The notes beneath the pieces were generated by a model that did not search any database, was not told the DNA's origin, and saw only the letters and a list, made by a program, of their open reading frames with translations. Source: JBCCOW01 sp039025855 (GTDB taxonomy: Bacteria > Planctomycetota > Phycisphaerae > Phycisphaerales > Phycisphaeraceae). From it: DNA of 64,000 bases. The stretch spans positions 1 to 64,000 of the forward strand of contig JBCCNL010000018.1 in the NCBI GenBank assembly GCA_039025855.1, given 5' to 3'. Shown piece after piece: positions 18,390 to 26,245 of this stretch (positions are counted from its first letter, which is position 1; the number at the start of each line of letters is the position of its first letter). A program made the position numbers and the translations under genes.

Positions 18390-18414
18390 CCCACGGTGAC
18401 ACACTGTGGGCTTC
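18390..18414 (+). repeat. REP-like hairpin, GGGCTTC tail
   Basis: The stem is CCCACGGTG/CACTGTGGG with one G.T pair, loop ACA and tail CTTC. It lies between divergent genes. Confidence 0.8.
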
Positions 18415-18447
18415 TGCAGGGTTGGTGTCGTGGTGGGTGGGGTGGGT

Positions 18448-18453
18448 TAGGAT
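18448..18453 (+). promoter_or_regulatory. -10-like element TAGGAT
   Basis: It lies 6 nt before the second of two adjacent GTG codons (18460) and 3 nt before the first (18457). Confidence 0.5.
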
Positions 18454-18459
18454 TGGGTG

Positions 18460-19482
18460 GTGGACGGCATACTTGGTCAAGACAAGGCGATGGAGACGCT
18501 GCGGGCGCAGGTGGCGTCGGGGCGGGTGCATCACGCGCAGATTTTTCATGGTCCGAGCGGGGTGGGGAAGTTCACCGCGGCGCTTCGGTTTGCGCGGGTG
18601 CTGCTGGGTGAAGACGGCTGGGCGGGCGGCGACCACCCGGACCTGCATGTGGTGACGAAGGAGCTGGCGCTGTACAGCGATGATGCGGCGACGCGGCGGC
18701 GGAAACTGACGAGCATCCCGGTGGAGGTGGTGCGGGAGCATGTATTGGGGCCGGCGTTCCGGTCGGCGCAGGTGAGCGAGCGGAAGGTGTTCATCATTGA
18801 CGAGGCGGAGCTGTTGAACGCGGCGGGGCAGAACGCGCTGCTGAAGACGTTGGAGGAGCCGCCGGCGGGGACGACGCTAATTTTGGTGACGACGAGCGAG
18901 GACCGGTTGTTGCCGACGATCCGGTCGCGGTGTCAGCGGGTCGCGTTTGTGCCGCTGGCAGAGAAGCACCTGTCGGCGTATTTGGATGAGCGGGAGGAGG
19001 CGGGTGCGATGAGCGAGAGCGAGCGGGCGTGGCTGCTGCGGTTTGCGTCGGGGTCCCTGGGGCGGTTGGTGCTGGCGTTGGAGTATGGGCTTACAGGCTG
19101 GGCGCGGGCGGTGCTGGGGCCGGTGGATGGGTTGGTGCGGGGGCGGGCGTCGCCGGGGCTGGGCGGGGTGATGCAGGAGCTGCAGCAGGGGTTTGCGGAG
19201 GCGTGGGTGAAGCGTCACGACAACGCGTCGAAGGAGGCGGCGAACCAGACGGCCGGGGCATTGATGGCGGCGATGCTGACGGATCACGCGCGGCATCACC
19301 TGGGGTTGTTGGCGGCCGAGACGGAGCCTGACGATCCGGAGGGGGCGGAGGCGAAGTTGGGGCCGTGGCTGGGGGTCATTGATGCGGTGGAGGAGAGCCG
19401 GGGGTTGCTCGGGCGGAATGTGAACCCGTCGCTGGTGAATGATCATTTGGGGGTGGCGTTGCACGCGGTGTTGGGCGGATAG
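18460..19482 (+). CDS. holB: DNA polymerase III subunit delta' (clamp-loader ATPase-like)
   Basis: This 340-residue AAA+-type clamp-loader subunit helps load the sliding clamp during replication. It shows the opening GQDKAMETL, a P-loop GPSGVGKFT (about residue 30), KVFIIDEAELLNAAGQNALLKTLEEPP and the arginine-finger region TIRSRCQRVAF. The four-cysteine zinc module common in DnaX and delta' is not seen. The C-terminal collar domain is shorter and divergent. Of two tandem GTG codons, the second (18460) fits the 6-nt spacing to TAGGAT. HolB is favoured over DnaX because of the length and the absence of a tail domain. Confidence 0.83.
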   Translation: MDGILGQDKAMETLRAQVASGRVHHAQIFHGPSGVGKFTAALRFARVLLGEDGWAGGDHPDLHVVTKELALYSDDAATRRRKLTSIPVEVVREHVLGPAFRSAQVSERKVFIIDEAELLNAAGQNALLKTLEEPPAGTTLILVTTSEDRLLPTIRSRCQRVAFVPLAEKHLSAYLDEREEAGAMSESERAWLLRFASGSLGRLVLALEYGLTGWARAVLGPVDGLVRGRASPGLGGVMQELQQGFAEAWVKRHDNASKEAANQTAGALMAAMLTDHARHHLGLLAAETEPDDPEGAEAKLGPWLGVIDAVEESRGLLGRNVNPSLVNDHLGVALHAVLGG

Positions 19483-19530
19483 GCACGGTTTGATGGCCGA
19501 GTGGGTCGGCATCGGCCTGATGCTTTTTGC

Positions 19531-19559
19531 TTGGACCGGGGTGCAGTGGCGGATACGAT
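19531..19559 (+). promoter_or_regulatory. Sigma70-type promoter TTGGAC-17-TACGAT
   Basis: TTGGAC (19531-19536) and TACGAT (19554-19559) are 17 nt apart. They lie upstream of the exported repeat protein gene and give a leader of about 70 nt that includes its Shine-Dalgarno site. Confidence 0.6.
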
Positions 19560-19634
19560 CAAGGCGTTCGAATGGTTCCGCGTTGGACTCGCGTTTGATC
19601 TGTGTTTCTTGATGCTTCTGGACTGGAGTCGGTT

Positions 19635-21746
19635 ATGGGTCTGCGTGCTGTGCGAGCGGGGATCTGTGGGTTGGCGGTGCTGTGGGGTGTGGTGTTTGGC
19701 ACGGGGGCGGCGTCGGGTGGCGAGCCCAAGGTGTTTGATCCTTGGCTGAAGTGGGACGCGGGTGTGGGCCGGGTGATGGGTCCGGGGTATGCGGGTCGGG
19801 ATGACTTTTTTTGCCCGTTGGGTCGGGTGCATCAGTTTGCCTGGCCATACTGGTTTGAGACGCGTCTGGACGGGTTGGTGGTGGAGGCAAGCCCGAGGAT
19901 GGTGTTTGGGGCGTCGGATCGGATGGACGCGGAGACGGTGGAACGGGCGCGGGTGTGGCTGCTTGGTGAAGCGCGTGGGGACCAGCCGAAGGCGACGCGG
20001 GGGAGCCGGGCGGCGGCTTTGGTGGCTTTGGGTCGGATGGGTCCGGAAGAGCGGACGATGGGTCTGCTGCTGGGCGTGCCGGGCGAGACGGCCCGCGGGT
20101 TGATTGAGGCGACGGATCAGCGGATCGCGTCATCGGCGATGTTGGGTTTGGGGTTGACGGGGGATGGGTCGGCGTTGGCGGGGTTGACGGGTCTGGAGTT
20201 GCCGGAGGGCAAGCGGGGTCGGCCGGAGCTGTCGCGGTTGGGGCGATTGGTGGCGATGGGGTTGCTGCCGACGGATCAGGAGGGGGTGAGTGAGGCGTTG
20301 ATTGCGGGTTGGCGGGGAGCGATGACGTGGGAGGAGGCGCGGATGGCGGCGTGGGGGTTGACGCGGCACCGCAGCCGGGCGGGGGATCGGCTGCTGGCAG
20401 CGGCGATCACGAAGGTCGAGAGCCCGTATGTGGTGCAGGAGGCGCTGCTGGGTCTGGAGGTGGGGCCTGTGCAAGGGTCGGATCATGTGTTGATGCGTTG
20501 GGCGGCGGACCGGCAGAGGCCGAGTGCTCGGGCGGAGGGGTTGACGCGGGAGATGACGGCGCGTCGGACGAATCACTTGAACGGGATCAGCCCCGGAGTC
20601 CAGCCGTTGTGGCGGCCGGTGCCGGCGGAGACGCGGACGGCGGCGTTGCTGGCGTTGGCGTCAGCGCCGACGGCGGGCGATCAGCCGCCGGGCTCGCGGG
20701 TGGGGCGTGAGCTGGAGCGGTGGTCGGCGTACACGACGCGAAACGGGTTCAATGATTTCTTTCGGGGCCCGGCTTGGTTGGCGCGTGTCCGGCACAGCGA
20801 AGAGATCGATCTGGACGAGTGGGAGCGGGCGATGCGGGGCGGGGTGATGGCGTGGGACCTGGTGACGCAGCCGGACGGGTCGCGGGAGCATGACTGGGCG
20901 GAGCGGACGGTGCCGGATCATTACGGGCGCGACTACGTGCTGCTGGCGGCGGGGCTTTACATCAACCGGGTGTTTGGGGGTGAGGCGTCGGCGGGTTCCG
21001 CGTCGTTGGGGCTCCGGCCGCACGAGCGGGAGCGGGTGGCGCGTCGGCTGTCGGCGGAGCTGCGGCGGATCGTGCTGGACCGGCGGGCGCACCGGCTGAC
21101 GCGGGCGGCGGCGGCGTTGGGGCTGGGCTTGAGCGGGCAGAGCGGTTTGGCCGATGGCCTGGCGGAGACGCTGAGCCGGGTCAAACGGGATGAGGCGTTG
21201 ATCCTGGCGTCGGGGGCGTTGGCTCTGGCGATGATGGACGACCCGCGGGGGGTGACCTTGGGTCGGAAGCTGCTGAAAACGGGTGGGCGTGGGTTGGAGT
21301 CCGAGGCGGCGTTCGCCGAGCGCCTGGCGGTGCTAGCGGTTTTGCGGGGCGGGGCAGAGGCGGATGTGGTTTGGTTGGCGGCGAACCCGCCGGCCCAGCG
21401 GTTGGCGTTGCCGCTCTGGGCACGGGTGTTGCACCGCCACGGCTACACGCGGTCGGCGGTGGTGGGGGTGCTTGAGCGTCTGGAGGACGGGTTCTGGGAA
21501 GGGATGCCGGCGGAGCGGGCGATGGCGGTGCGGGTGCTGGGTCAGTTGCTGGATGTGAGCGAGCGTTCTCCGTTGCGAGACCTGGTGGAGGATACGAACT
21601 ACAGCATGTCGTTCCGCGCGGCTCCGCTCGGGCCGCCGTGTCCGAACAATCCGCAGCCGTTAACGCTGCAGCAGCAGTTCCCGCTGCTGCATTTCCATGC
21701 GGTGGCGGGGCCGTATCTATACGGGCATCTTCGTCGGCCGCGATGA
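19635..21746 (+). CDS. Large exported HEAT-like repeat protein, unknown function
   Basis: This 703-residue protein has a signal peptide at about residues 1-27 (MGLRAVRAGICGLAVLWGVV, ending GAASG). The body has two blocks of Ala/Leu/Gly-rich helical pairs resembling HEAT repeats (AAALVALGRMGPEERTMGLL, then LTRAAAALGLGLSGQSGLAD), separated by a polar middle region with aromatic residues. The start was chosen at 19635 over 19602 because the signal peptide begins there and GGAG lies 7 nt upstream. A good promoter lies 75 nt before it. No catalytic motif is seen; an envelope scaffold is a guess. It resembles the TPR gene at 14260 only in general style. Confidence 0.68.
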   Translation: MGLRAVRAGICGLAVLWGVVFGTGAASGGEPKVFDPWLKWDAGVGRVMGPGYAGRDDFFCPLGRVHQFAWPYWFETRLDGLVVEASPRMVFGASDRMDAETVERARVWLLGEARGDQPKATRGSRAAALVALGRMGPEERTMGLLLGVPGETARGLIEATDQRIASSAMLGLGLTGDGSALAGLTGLELPEGKRGRPELSRLGRLVAMGLLPTDQEGVSEALIAGWRGAMTWEEARMAAWGLTRHRSRAGDRLLAAAITKVESPYVVQEALLGLEVGPVQGSDHVLMRWAADRQRPSARAEGLTREMTARRTNHLNGISPGVQPLWRPVPAETRTAALLALASAPTAGDQPPGSRVGRELERWSAYTTRNGFNDFFRGPAWLARVRHSEEIDLDEWERAMRGGVMAWDLVTQPDGSREHDWAERTVPDHYGRDYVLLAAGLYINRVFGGEASAGSASLGLRPHERERVARRLSAELRRIVLDRRAHRLTRAAAALGLGLSGQSGLADGLAETLSRVKRDEALILASGALALAMMDDPRGVTLGRKLLKTGGRGLESEAAFAERLAVLAVLRGGAEADVVWLAANPPAQRLALPLWARVLHRHGYTRSAVVGVLERLEDGFWEGMPAERAMAVRVLGQLLDVSERSPLRDLVEDTNYSMSFRAAPLGPPCPNNPQPLTLQQQFPLLHFHAVAGPYLYGHLRRPR

Positions 21747-21784
21747 ACGGTCGGTTGGGTTGCGATTGGTGAGACGCGGGTGCG

Positions 21785-21790
21785 TACACT
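21785..21790 (+). promoter_or_regulatory. -10-like element TACACT
   Basis: It lies 7 nt before the ATG at 21798 and supports that start over the GTG at 21780. Confidence 0.55.
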
Positions 21791-21797
21791 TGCGGCC

Positions 21798-22640
21798 ATG
21801 AGGTATCGGTTGTTGGGTGTTGATCTGGACGGGACGCTGCTGCAGCGGGACGGGAGTGTGTCGGCGGCGGACTTGGAGGCGATCGCGGCGGCGCAGGCGG
21901 CGGGGTGTCTGGTGGTGCCGTGCACGGGCAGGGGGTGGCGGGAGTCTCGGGTGCCGTTGTCGGTGGTGGAGGGGTTGGGGCCGGGGGTGTTCAACACGGG
22001 GGCGGCGGTGATGGACCTGCACACGGGGGAGGGGATCGATACGGCGGTGATGGAGCCGGGGCTGGTGCTGGAGCTGATTGAGTTTTTGCGGCCTTTGCCG
22101 CAGGCGGTGATGGTGTACATGGACCACAACCGGGCGGGGGTGGACTTTGTGGTGAGCGGGGACGGGAAGATCCTGCCGAAGGCGGACGCGTGGTTTGCGG
22201 CGAACGACATCCGTTGGCGGGAGGTGCGGGAGCCGACGGCGGAGGACGTGCATCACGCGCTGCGGGTCGGGATCGTGGCGGAGGGAGAGGAGGCCCTGCG
22301 GCTTGAAGAAAAGCTGATGTCCAACTTCCGGGGGCGGGTGCATGTGCACGCGTTTGCGGGGGTGCCGACGGCGAGCAAGGAGGAGTACATCTACATCGCC
22401 GAGGTGTTCGCGGCGGGGGTGAACAAGTGGCGGGGGCTGACGGTTTTGGCGGACAAGCGGGGGATCCCGCACCACCGGATTGCGGGGATCGGTGATGAGA
22501 TCAATGACCTGGCGATGCTGGAGCACGTGGCGTGCGGGGTGGCGATGAGTAATGCGGTGGAGCGGGCGAAGGCGGTGGCGGATCACGAGGCGGGGTCGGT
22601 GGCGGAGGCGATCGGGAAGATGCTGGAGGGGGAATGGTGA
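21798..22640 (+). CDS. HAD-superfamily hydrolase, Cof subfamily
   Basis: This 280-residue cytoplasmic phosphatase of the Cof/YbiV type (HAD class IIB) dephosphorylates small molecules such as sugar phosphates or flavin precursors. Motif I is DLDGTLL (about residue 8), with the nucleophilic and acid Asp. Motif II is the Thr in PCTGRG. Motif IV is GIGDEINDLAMLEHV, followed by GVAMSNAVERAKAVA. The C2-type cap is between them. The substrate is not predictable. The first in-frame ATG is preferred because of the -10 box 7 nt before it. A START-like gene follows 35 bp downstream. Confidence 0.85.
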   Translation: MRYRLLGVDLDGTLLQRDGSVSAADLEAIAAAQAAGCLVVPCTGRGWRESRVPLSVVEGLGPGVFNTGAAVMDLHTGEGIDTAVMEPGLVLELIEFLRPLPQAVMVYMDHNRAGVDFVVSGDGKILPKADAWFAANDIRWREVREPTAEDVHHALRVGIVAEGEEALRLEEKLMSNFRGRVHVHAFAGVPTASKEEYIYIAEVFAAGVNKWRGLTVLADKRGIPHHRIAGIGDEINDLAMLEHVACGVAMSNAVERAKAVADHEAGSVAEAIGKMLEGEW

Positions 22641-22675
22641 TTGGCGATTGCCTGATTTCTTGATTGGGGGATTTG

Positions 22676-23167
22676 ATGCCGACGGTGGTGTGTTCGATTG
22701 AGACGGTGTGCGGGGTAGAGCGGGCGTTTGAAGAGACGCACGACTACCGGAAGCGGGTGCAGTGGGACCGGTTTATCCGACGGTATGAGGTGTTGGGAGA
22801 GGGCGCGATCGAGCGGGGGACGCGGGTGTGGGTGCGGGCGTGGAATGGGTTGGCGATGACGGTGGAGTATGAGGCGGTGAAGGAGCCGGGGGTGGTGGGG
22901 TTGGTGGCGATGCAGATGGTGGACGGGCCTTGGTTTCTGCGGAAGTTCACGGGGAGTTGGCGGTTTGAGGCGGCGGGTGATGGCGGGGCAGAAGTTTGTC
23001 GGGTGACGTTTCGGTATGGGTTTGTGGCGCGGTGGGGGTGGATGACGTGGCCGGTGGGTGTGGTGCTCCGGTGGGAGATGGGGCGGCGGATTGAGGCGCT
23101 GCGTCGGCATCTGGATGGCGTTGGGCATCGGTCTGGCCACGTGCCCCCCGGCAGAGCCGGGGGCTAA
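22676..23167 (+). CDS. SRPBCC (START-like) domain protein
   Basis: This 163-residue protein has the helix-grip ligand-binding pattern of polyketide-cyclase-like SRPBCC proteins: an N-terminal strand and ERAFEETHDYRKRVQWDRFI, then alternating beta strands, then the long C-terminal helix GVVLRWEMGRRIEALRRHL. A role in lipid or small-hydrophobe binding is typical but unspecific. The ATG at 22676 has a GGGGG ribosome site. The last residues (VPPGRAGG) and the TAA stop come from a dispersed hairpin repeat (23145-23167), so the native C terminus may have been replaced. Confidence 0.65.
   Translation: MPTVVCSIETVCGVERAFEETHDYRKRVQWDRFIRRYEVLGEGAIERGTRVWVRAWNGLAMTVEYEAVKEPGVVGLVAMQMVDGPWFLRKFTGSWRFEAAGDGGAEVCRVTFRYGFVARWGWMTWPVGVVLRWEMGRRIEALRRHLDGVGHRSGHVPPGRAGG
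23145..23167 (+). repeat. REP-like hairpin, CTAA tail, supplying a stop codon
   Basis: The stem is CCCCCGGC/GCCGGGGG with loop AGA and tail CTAA. The TAA is the stop codon of the START-like gene. Confidence 0.8.
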
Positions 23168-23172
23168 TGGTG

Positions 23173-23178
23173 TAGGTT
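23173..23178 (+). promoter_or_regulatory. -10-like element TAGGTT
   Basis: It lies 6 nt before the ATG of dut at 23185. Confidence 0.5.
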
Positions 23179-23184
23179 GCGGGG

Positions 23185-23637
23185 ATGAGTGAAATAGTGA
23201 CGGTGCAGATCAGGCGGTTGGCGCATAACCCGGACGGGGCGTTGCCGGCGTATCAGTCGGCGTTGGCGGCGGGGATGGATTTGTGTGCGTGTTTGGAGGA
23301 GCCGGTGGTGATTGAGCCGGGGGAGATTGTGTTTGTGCCGACGGGGTTTGCGATGGCGTTGCCGGCGGGGTTTGAGGCGCAAGTTCGGCCGCGGTCGGGG
23401 TTGGCGTGTAAATTCGGGGTGACGCTGCCGAACTCGCCGGGGACGATCGATGCGGACTACCGGGGGGAGGTGAAGGTGGCATTGATTAACTTGGGGAAGG
23501 CGGCGTTTACGGTGGAGCCGGGTATGCGCGTAGCGCAGATGGTGGTGGCGGCGGTGGCTCAGGTCTCGTTAGTGGAGATCGAGGAGCTTGACGAGACGGA
23601 GCGCGGCGCCGGCGGGTTTGGGCACACGGGGGTTTGA
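23185..23637 (+). CDS. dut: Deoxyuridine 5'-triphosphate nucleotidohydrolase (dUTPase)
   Basis: This 150-residue trimeric dUTPase converts dUTP to dUMP and pyrophosphate, keeping uracil out of DNA and feeding dTMP synthesis. All five family motifs are present: AGMDLCA (I), RPRSGLACKFGV (II), NSPGTIDADYRGEVKVALIN (III), GMRVAQMVV (IV) and RGAGGFGHTGV (V). The length is standard. The ATG has TAGGTT exactly 6 nt upstream and no Shine-Dalgarno site, so it is probably translated from a leaderless mRNA. A hairpin repeat begins at the base after the stop codon. Confidence 0.95.
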   Translation: MSEIVTVQIRRLAHNPDGALPAYQSALAAGMDLCACLEEPVVIEPGEIVFVPTGFAMALPAGFEAQVRPRSGLACKFGVTLPNSPGTIDADYRGEVKVALINLGKAAFTVEPGMRVAQMVVAAVAQVSLVEIEELDETERGAGGFGHTGV

Positions 23638-23660
23638 CCGGTAGCGAGCGACCGGGCTAA
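23638..23660 (+). repeat. REP-like hairpin, GGGCTAA tail
   Basis: The stem is CCGGTAGC/GCGACCGG with one mismatch, loop GA and tail GCTAA. It directly abuts the dut stop codon. Confidence 0.8.
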
Positions 23661-23676
23661 ACGGGGGTGGGTTCGC

Positions 23677-23682
23677 TATGGT
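23677..23682 (+). promoter_or_regulatory. -10-like element TATGGT
   Basis: It lies 7 nt before the ATG at 23690 and overlaps the alternative in-frame ATG at 23678. Confidence 0.45.
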
Positions 23683-23689
23683 GCGCGGC

Positions 23690-24748
23690 ATGAGCGGATC
23701 ACAGCGATGGACGGTGGAGCAGAGTCGGGCGTGGCGGGAGGAGGTGGGGTGGTTGATGGGGGCGAATTATCTGCCGCGGTCGGCGCAGAACCAGCTGGCG
23801 ATGTGGCAAGCGGAGACGTTTGATCTGGCGATGATCCGGGAGGAGTTCGGGTGGGCGGCGGGGGCGGGGCTCAATGCGTTTCGGGTTTATCTGCATGACC
23901 TGCTGGCGGTGGACTTGCCGGGGTTTCTGGATCGGCTGGAGCGGGTGTGCGATCTCGCGAGCGAGTTGGGTCACCGGTTGATCCTGGTGTTTTTTGATGA
24001 CTGTTGGCGGCCGGAGCCGAGGCTGGGGCCGCAGCTGCCCGCGGTGCCGAGCAAGCACAATTCGCGGTGGGTGCAGTCGCCTGGGGTGTTGTCGCGGCAG
24101 CGTGTGGCGGAGGGTGATACGGGGGAGGTGCAGCGGCTGTGTGATTATGTGTCGGCGGTGATCGAGCGGTTTGATGGTCATGAGGCGGTGGTGATGTGGG
24201 ATCTTTACAACGAGCCGGGGAACCCGGGGGAGGCGCACGACTCGGTGGGGTCTCGGTATGAGGAATCGCTGGCGTTGTTGGAGGGGGTGTTTGAGTGGGC
24301 GCGGGGGGTGGGGCCGGTCAAGCCGTTGACGTCGGGGCTGTGGCACCACGGGGAGCCTTTTGCTGCGTTGAGCCGGCGTCAGTCGGCGTTGAGTGACGTG
24401 ATGAGCTTCCACTTCTACGGACACCCGGATCGCCTGCAGGACCATCTTCGGCGTTACCGTTCGCATGGTGCTGAGGCGGATGTTGGGCGGGTGGCGGTGT
24501 GTACCGAATACATGGCTCGGACGAATCACAACCTGTTTTTCAACGTGACGCCGGCTCTGAAGGAGTTGGGGATCGGGGCGATCCACTGGGGGCTGGTGCG
24601 GGGTGCGTCGAACACGGTGTTCCCGTGGGACAATGCGGTGAATAGCGGGGAGCCGAGGGTGTGGCATCACGACCTGCTGCATGCGGATGGGGCGGCGTAT
24701 AACGGGGCGGAGGTGGCGGTGTTGCGGGGGTTGTCGCCGAGGGGGTGA
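23690..24748 (+). CDS. GH5/clan GH-A-type glycoside hydrolase
   Basis: This 352-residue (beta/alpha)8 retaining glycosidase resembles proteins annotated as cellulase-family or beta-1,4-xylanase hydrolases. It opens with GANYLPRSA, continues with GLNAFRVYLHDLLA and LILVFFDDCW, has the acid/base Glu in VVMWDLYNEPGNP (about residue 177) and the nucleophile Glu in VAVCTEYMART (about 271). It ends with HWGLVRGASNTVFPWD. No signal peptide is present, so it probably acts in the cytoplasm on imported oligosaccharides. Two in-frame ATGs exist; the second fits a -10 spaced 7 nt away. The sugar specificity is unknown. Confidence 0.75.
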   Translation: MSGSQRWTVEQSRAWREEVGWLMGANYLPRSAQNQLAMWQAETFDLAMIREEFGWAAGAGLNAFRVYLHDLLAVDLPGFLDRLERVCDLASELGHRLILVFFDDCWRPEPRLGPQLPAVPSKHNSRWVQSPGVLSRQRVAEGDTGEVQRLCDYVSAVIERFDGHEAVVMWDLYNEPGNPGEAHDSVGSRYEESLALLEGVFEWARGVGPVKPLTSGLWHHGEPFAALSRRQSALSDVMSFHFYGHPDRLQDHLRRYRSHGAEADVGRVAVCTEYMARTNHNLFFNVTPALKELGIGAIHWGLVRGASNTVFPWDNAVNSGEPRVWHHDLLHADGAAYNGAEVAVLRGLSPRG

Positions 24749-24778
24749 GTGGGGAAGGACGAGCGGTTGGCGGGTTGG

Positions 24779-24802
24779 CCGGGGCGACACGCCCCGGCTC
24801 GC
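24779..24802 (+). repeat. REP-like hairpin, GGCTC tail
   Basis: The stem is CCGGGGCG/CGCCCCGG with loop ACA and tail CTC. It lies between the glycosidase gene and efp. Confidence 0.65.
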
Positions 24803-24811
24803 TGGGGGCGT

Positions 24812-24817
24812 TAGACT
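24812..24817 (+). promoter_or_regulatory. -10-like element TAGACT
   Basis: It lies 7 nt before the ATG of efp at 24825. Confidence 0.55.
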
Positions 24818-24824
24818 CCGCGGC

Positions 24825-25379
24825 ATGAAAGCGAATGATCTGAAGCCGGGTATGGCGTTGACGCAGGATGGGCAGTTGTTTGTGTGCACGAAGACGGAGC
24901 ACGTGAAGCCTGGCAAGGGCGGGGCGTTTGTGCAGGCGAAGCTGAAGTCGATGAAGTCGGGGAACGTGACGGAGAAGCGGTACCGCTCGACGGACGAGAT
25001 CGACGTAGCGATTCTGGATCGGCGGGAGATGGAGTTCCTGTACCCCGAGGGGGACTCGGCGGTGTTTATGGACTCGGAGACGTACGACCAGGCGTCGATC
25101 CCGAACGACGTGCTGGGCGATGCACTGCTGTACCTGAACCCGAACGAGAAGCTGACGGGGCTGCACTTTGAGGGGAACGTGATTTCGGTGGAGCTGCCGC
25201 CGGTGGTGGAATTGGAAATTACGGACACGCCGCCCGGGATCAAGAACGCGACGGCGACGAATCAGTTGAAGGAGGCGGTGTGTGAGACGGGGCTGAAGAC
25301 GCGGGTGCCGCCGTTTATTAACAACGGGGATCGGGTGCGGGTGTCGACGGAGACGGGGGAGTATCAGAGTCGGGCGTGA
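24825..25379 (+). CDS. efp: Translation elongation factor P
   Basis: This 184-residue EF-P relieves ribosome stalling at proline stretches by acting in the E site. It has the three OB-like domains. The modifiable tip residue is Lys31 in VKPGKGGAF, and the C-terminal signature covers VELEITDTPPGIKNATATN and FINNGDRVRVSTETGEY. A lysine at the tip suggests beta-lysylation-like or unmodified function rather than the arginine-rhamnosyl type. No modification gene is nearby. An open frame continues upstream, but homology starts exactly at this ATG. The stop codon overlaps a GTG that could start the next gene. Confidence 0.95.
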   Translation: MKANDLKPGMALTQDGQLFVCTKTEHVKPGKGGAFVQAKLKSMKSGNVTEKRYRSTDEIDVAILDRREMEFLYPEGDSAVFMDSETYDQASIPNDVLGDALLYLNPNEKLTGLHFEGNVISVELPPVVELEITDTPPGIKNATATNQLKEAVCETGLKTRVPPFINNGDRVRVSTETGEYQSRA

Positions 25380-25386
25380 GTGAGGG

Positions 25387-25413
25387 CGTAGGGGGTAGGG
25401 CGATAGGGCGTAG
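25387..25413. repeat. TAGGG-type degenerate repeats
   Basis: The sequence GTAGGGGGTAGGGCGATAGG continues with GCGTAGG. It is a short run of TAGG units 7 bp past the efp stop. It is related in style to the runs at 30144, 31452, 37828 and 40548. Confidence 0.5.
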
Positions 25414-25423
25414 GAAAAAACGC

Positions 25424-26194
25424 ATGGAGCGGCTTTACGACGATCTGGCGTGGTTGTGGCCGGTGATCTCGCCGCCGGGGGATTATGTAGAGGAAGCGGA
25501 TCGGTTGCGGGCGGTGATCGAGGAGCGGACGGGTCGGTCGGCGGGTTGGTCGGTGCTGGAGTTAGGGGCGGGCGGGGGTCACACGCTGGTGCATCTGGCG
25601 GACTGTGCGTCGCGGTGTGTGGCGGTAGATCTGTCGGAGCCGATGTTGGCGAACTGCCGGGAGTTGGTGACGGGCGTCGAGACAGTCGTCGGGGATATGC
25701 GTGACGTGCGGCTGGAAGAACGGTTTGATGTGGTGCTGTTGCACGATGCGGTGGATTACATGACGAGCAGTGTGGATGCAGCGGCAGCGATGGCGACGGT
25801 GGCGGCGCATCTCGCGCCGGGTGGTGTGGCGTTGGTGGCGCCGACGTACACGCGGGAGACGTTTGTGGACGGCGAGGTGGCGGACGACGGGACGGAGCTG
25901 CCGACGGGTGGGGATGTGACGTTCTTCAGCTATGTCTACGACCCGGACCCGGGGGATGAGACGTTCGAGATGGTTTTGTTGTATTTGATCCGGGGTGAAG
26001 GGGACCCCACGGATGAAATCCGTGGGCTTCGGCGGGTGGAGGTGGTGGAAGATCGCCATGTGTGTGGAATCTTTTCGGCGTCTCAGTGGTTGGGTTGGAT
26101 GGGGGAGGCTGGGCTGTCTGCCGAGGTGGTGGAGCAGGCCGGCGGGATGAGTGGTGAGGCGTGGACGCTGATGGTCGGCGGCCACGCGGGTTGA
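25424..26194 (+). CDS. SAM-dependent methyltransferase (class I)
   Basis: This 256-residue protein has a Rossmann methyltransferase core: VLELGAGGGHTLVHLA (motif I, about residue 47), AVDLSEPMLANC, VVGDMRDVRL and FDVVLLHDAVDYM, followed by the HLAPGGVALV strand. Similar proteins are annotated as methyltransferase type 11/25 with unknown substrates. The ATG at 25424 has AGGA 8 nt upstream. A longer frame from GTG 25376 (overlapping the efp stop) is possible, but it would cover only degenerate TAGGG repeats. A dispersed hairpin repeat (26006-26030) is read in frame as DPTDEIRGLR. Confidence 0.8.
   Translation: MERLYDDLAWLWPVISPPGDYVEEADRLRAVIEERTGRSAGWSVLELGAGGGHTLVHLADCASRCVAVDLSEPMLANCRELVTGVETVVGDMRDVRLEERFDVVLLHDAVDYMTSSVDAAAAMATVAAHLAPGGVALVAPTYTRETFVDGEVADDGTELPTGGDVTFFSYVYDPDPGDETFEMVLLYLIRGEGDPTDEIRGLRRVEVVEDRHVCGIFSASQWLGWMGEAGLSAEVVEQAGGMSGEAWTLMVGGHAG
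26006..26030 (+). repeat. REP-like hairpin, GGGCTTC tail, inside the methyltransferase gene
   Basis: The stem is CCCACGGAT/ATCCGTGGG with loop GAA and tail CTTC. It is translated as PTDEIRGLR; the ankyrin gene reads its own copy as PTLDERGLR. Confidence 0.85.
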
Positions 26195-26245
26195 AGCTGT
26201 TTCTGGCTGGCCCGGCTGCGTGATTCTGAAAAGAAGAGGTGCGAT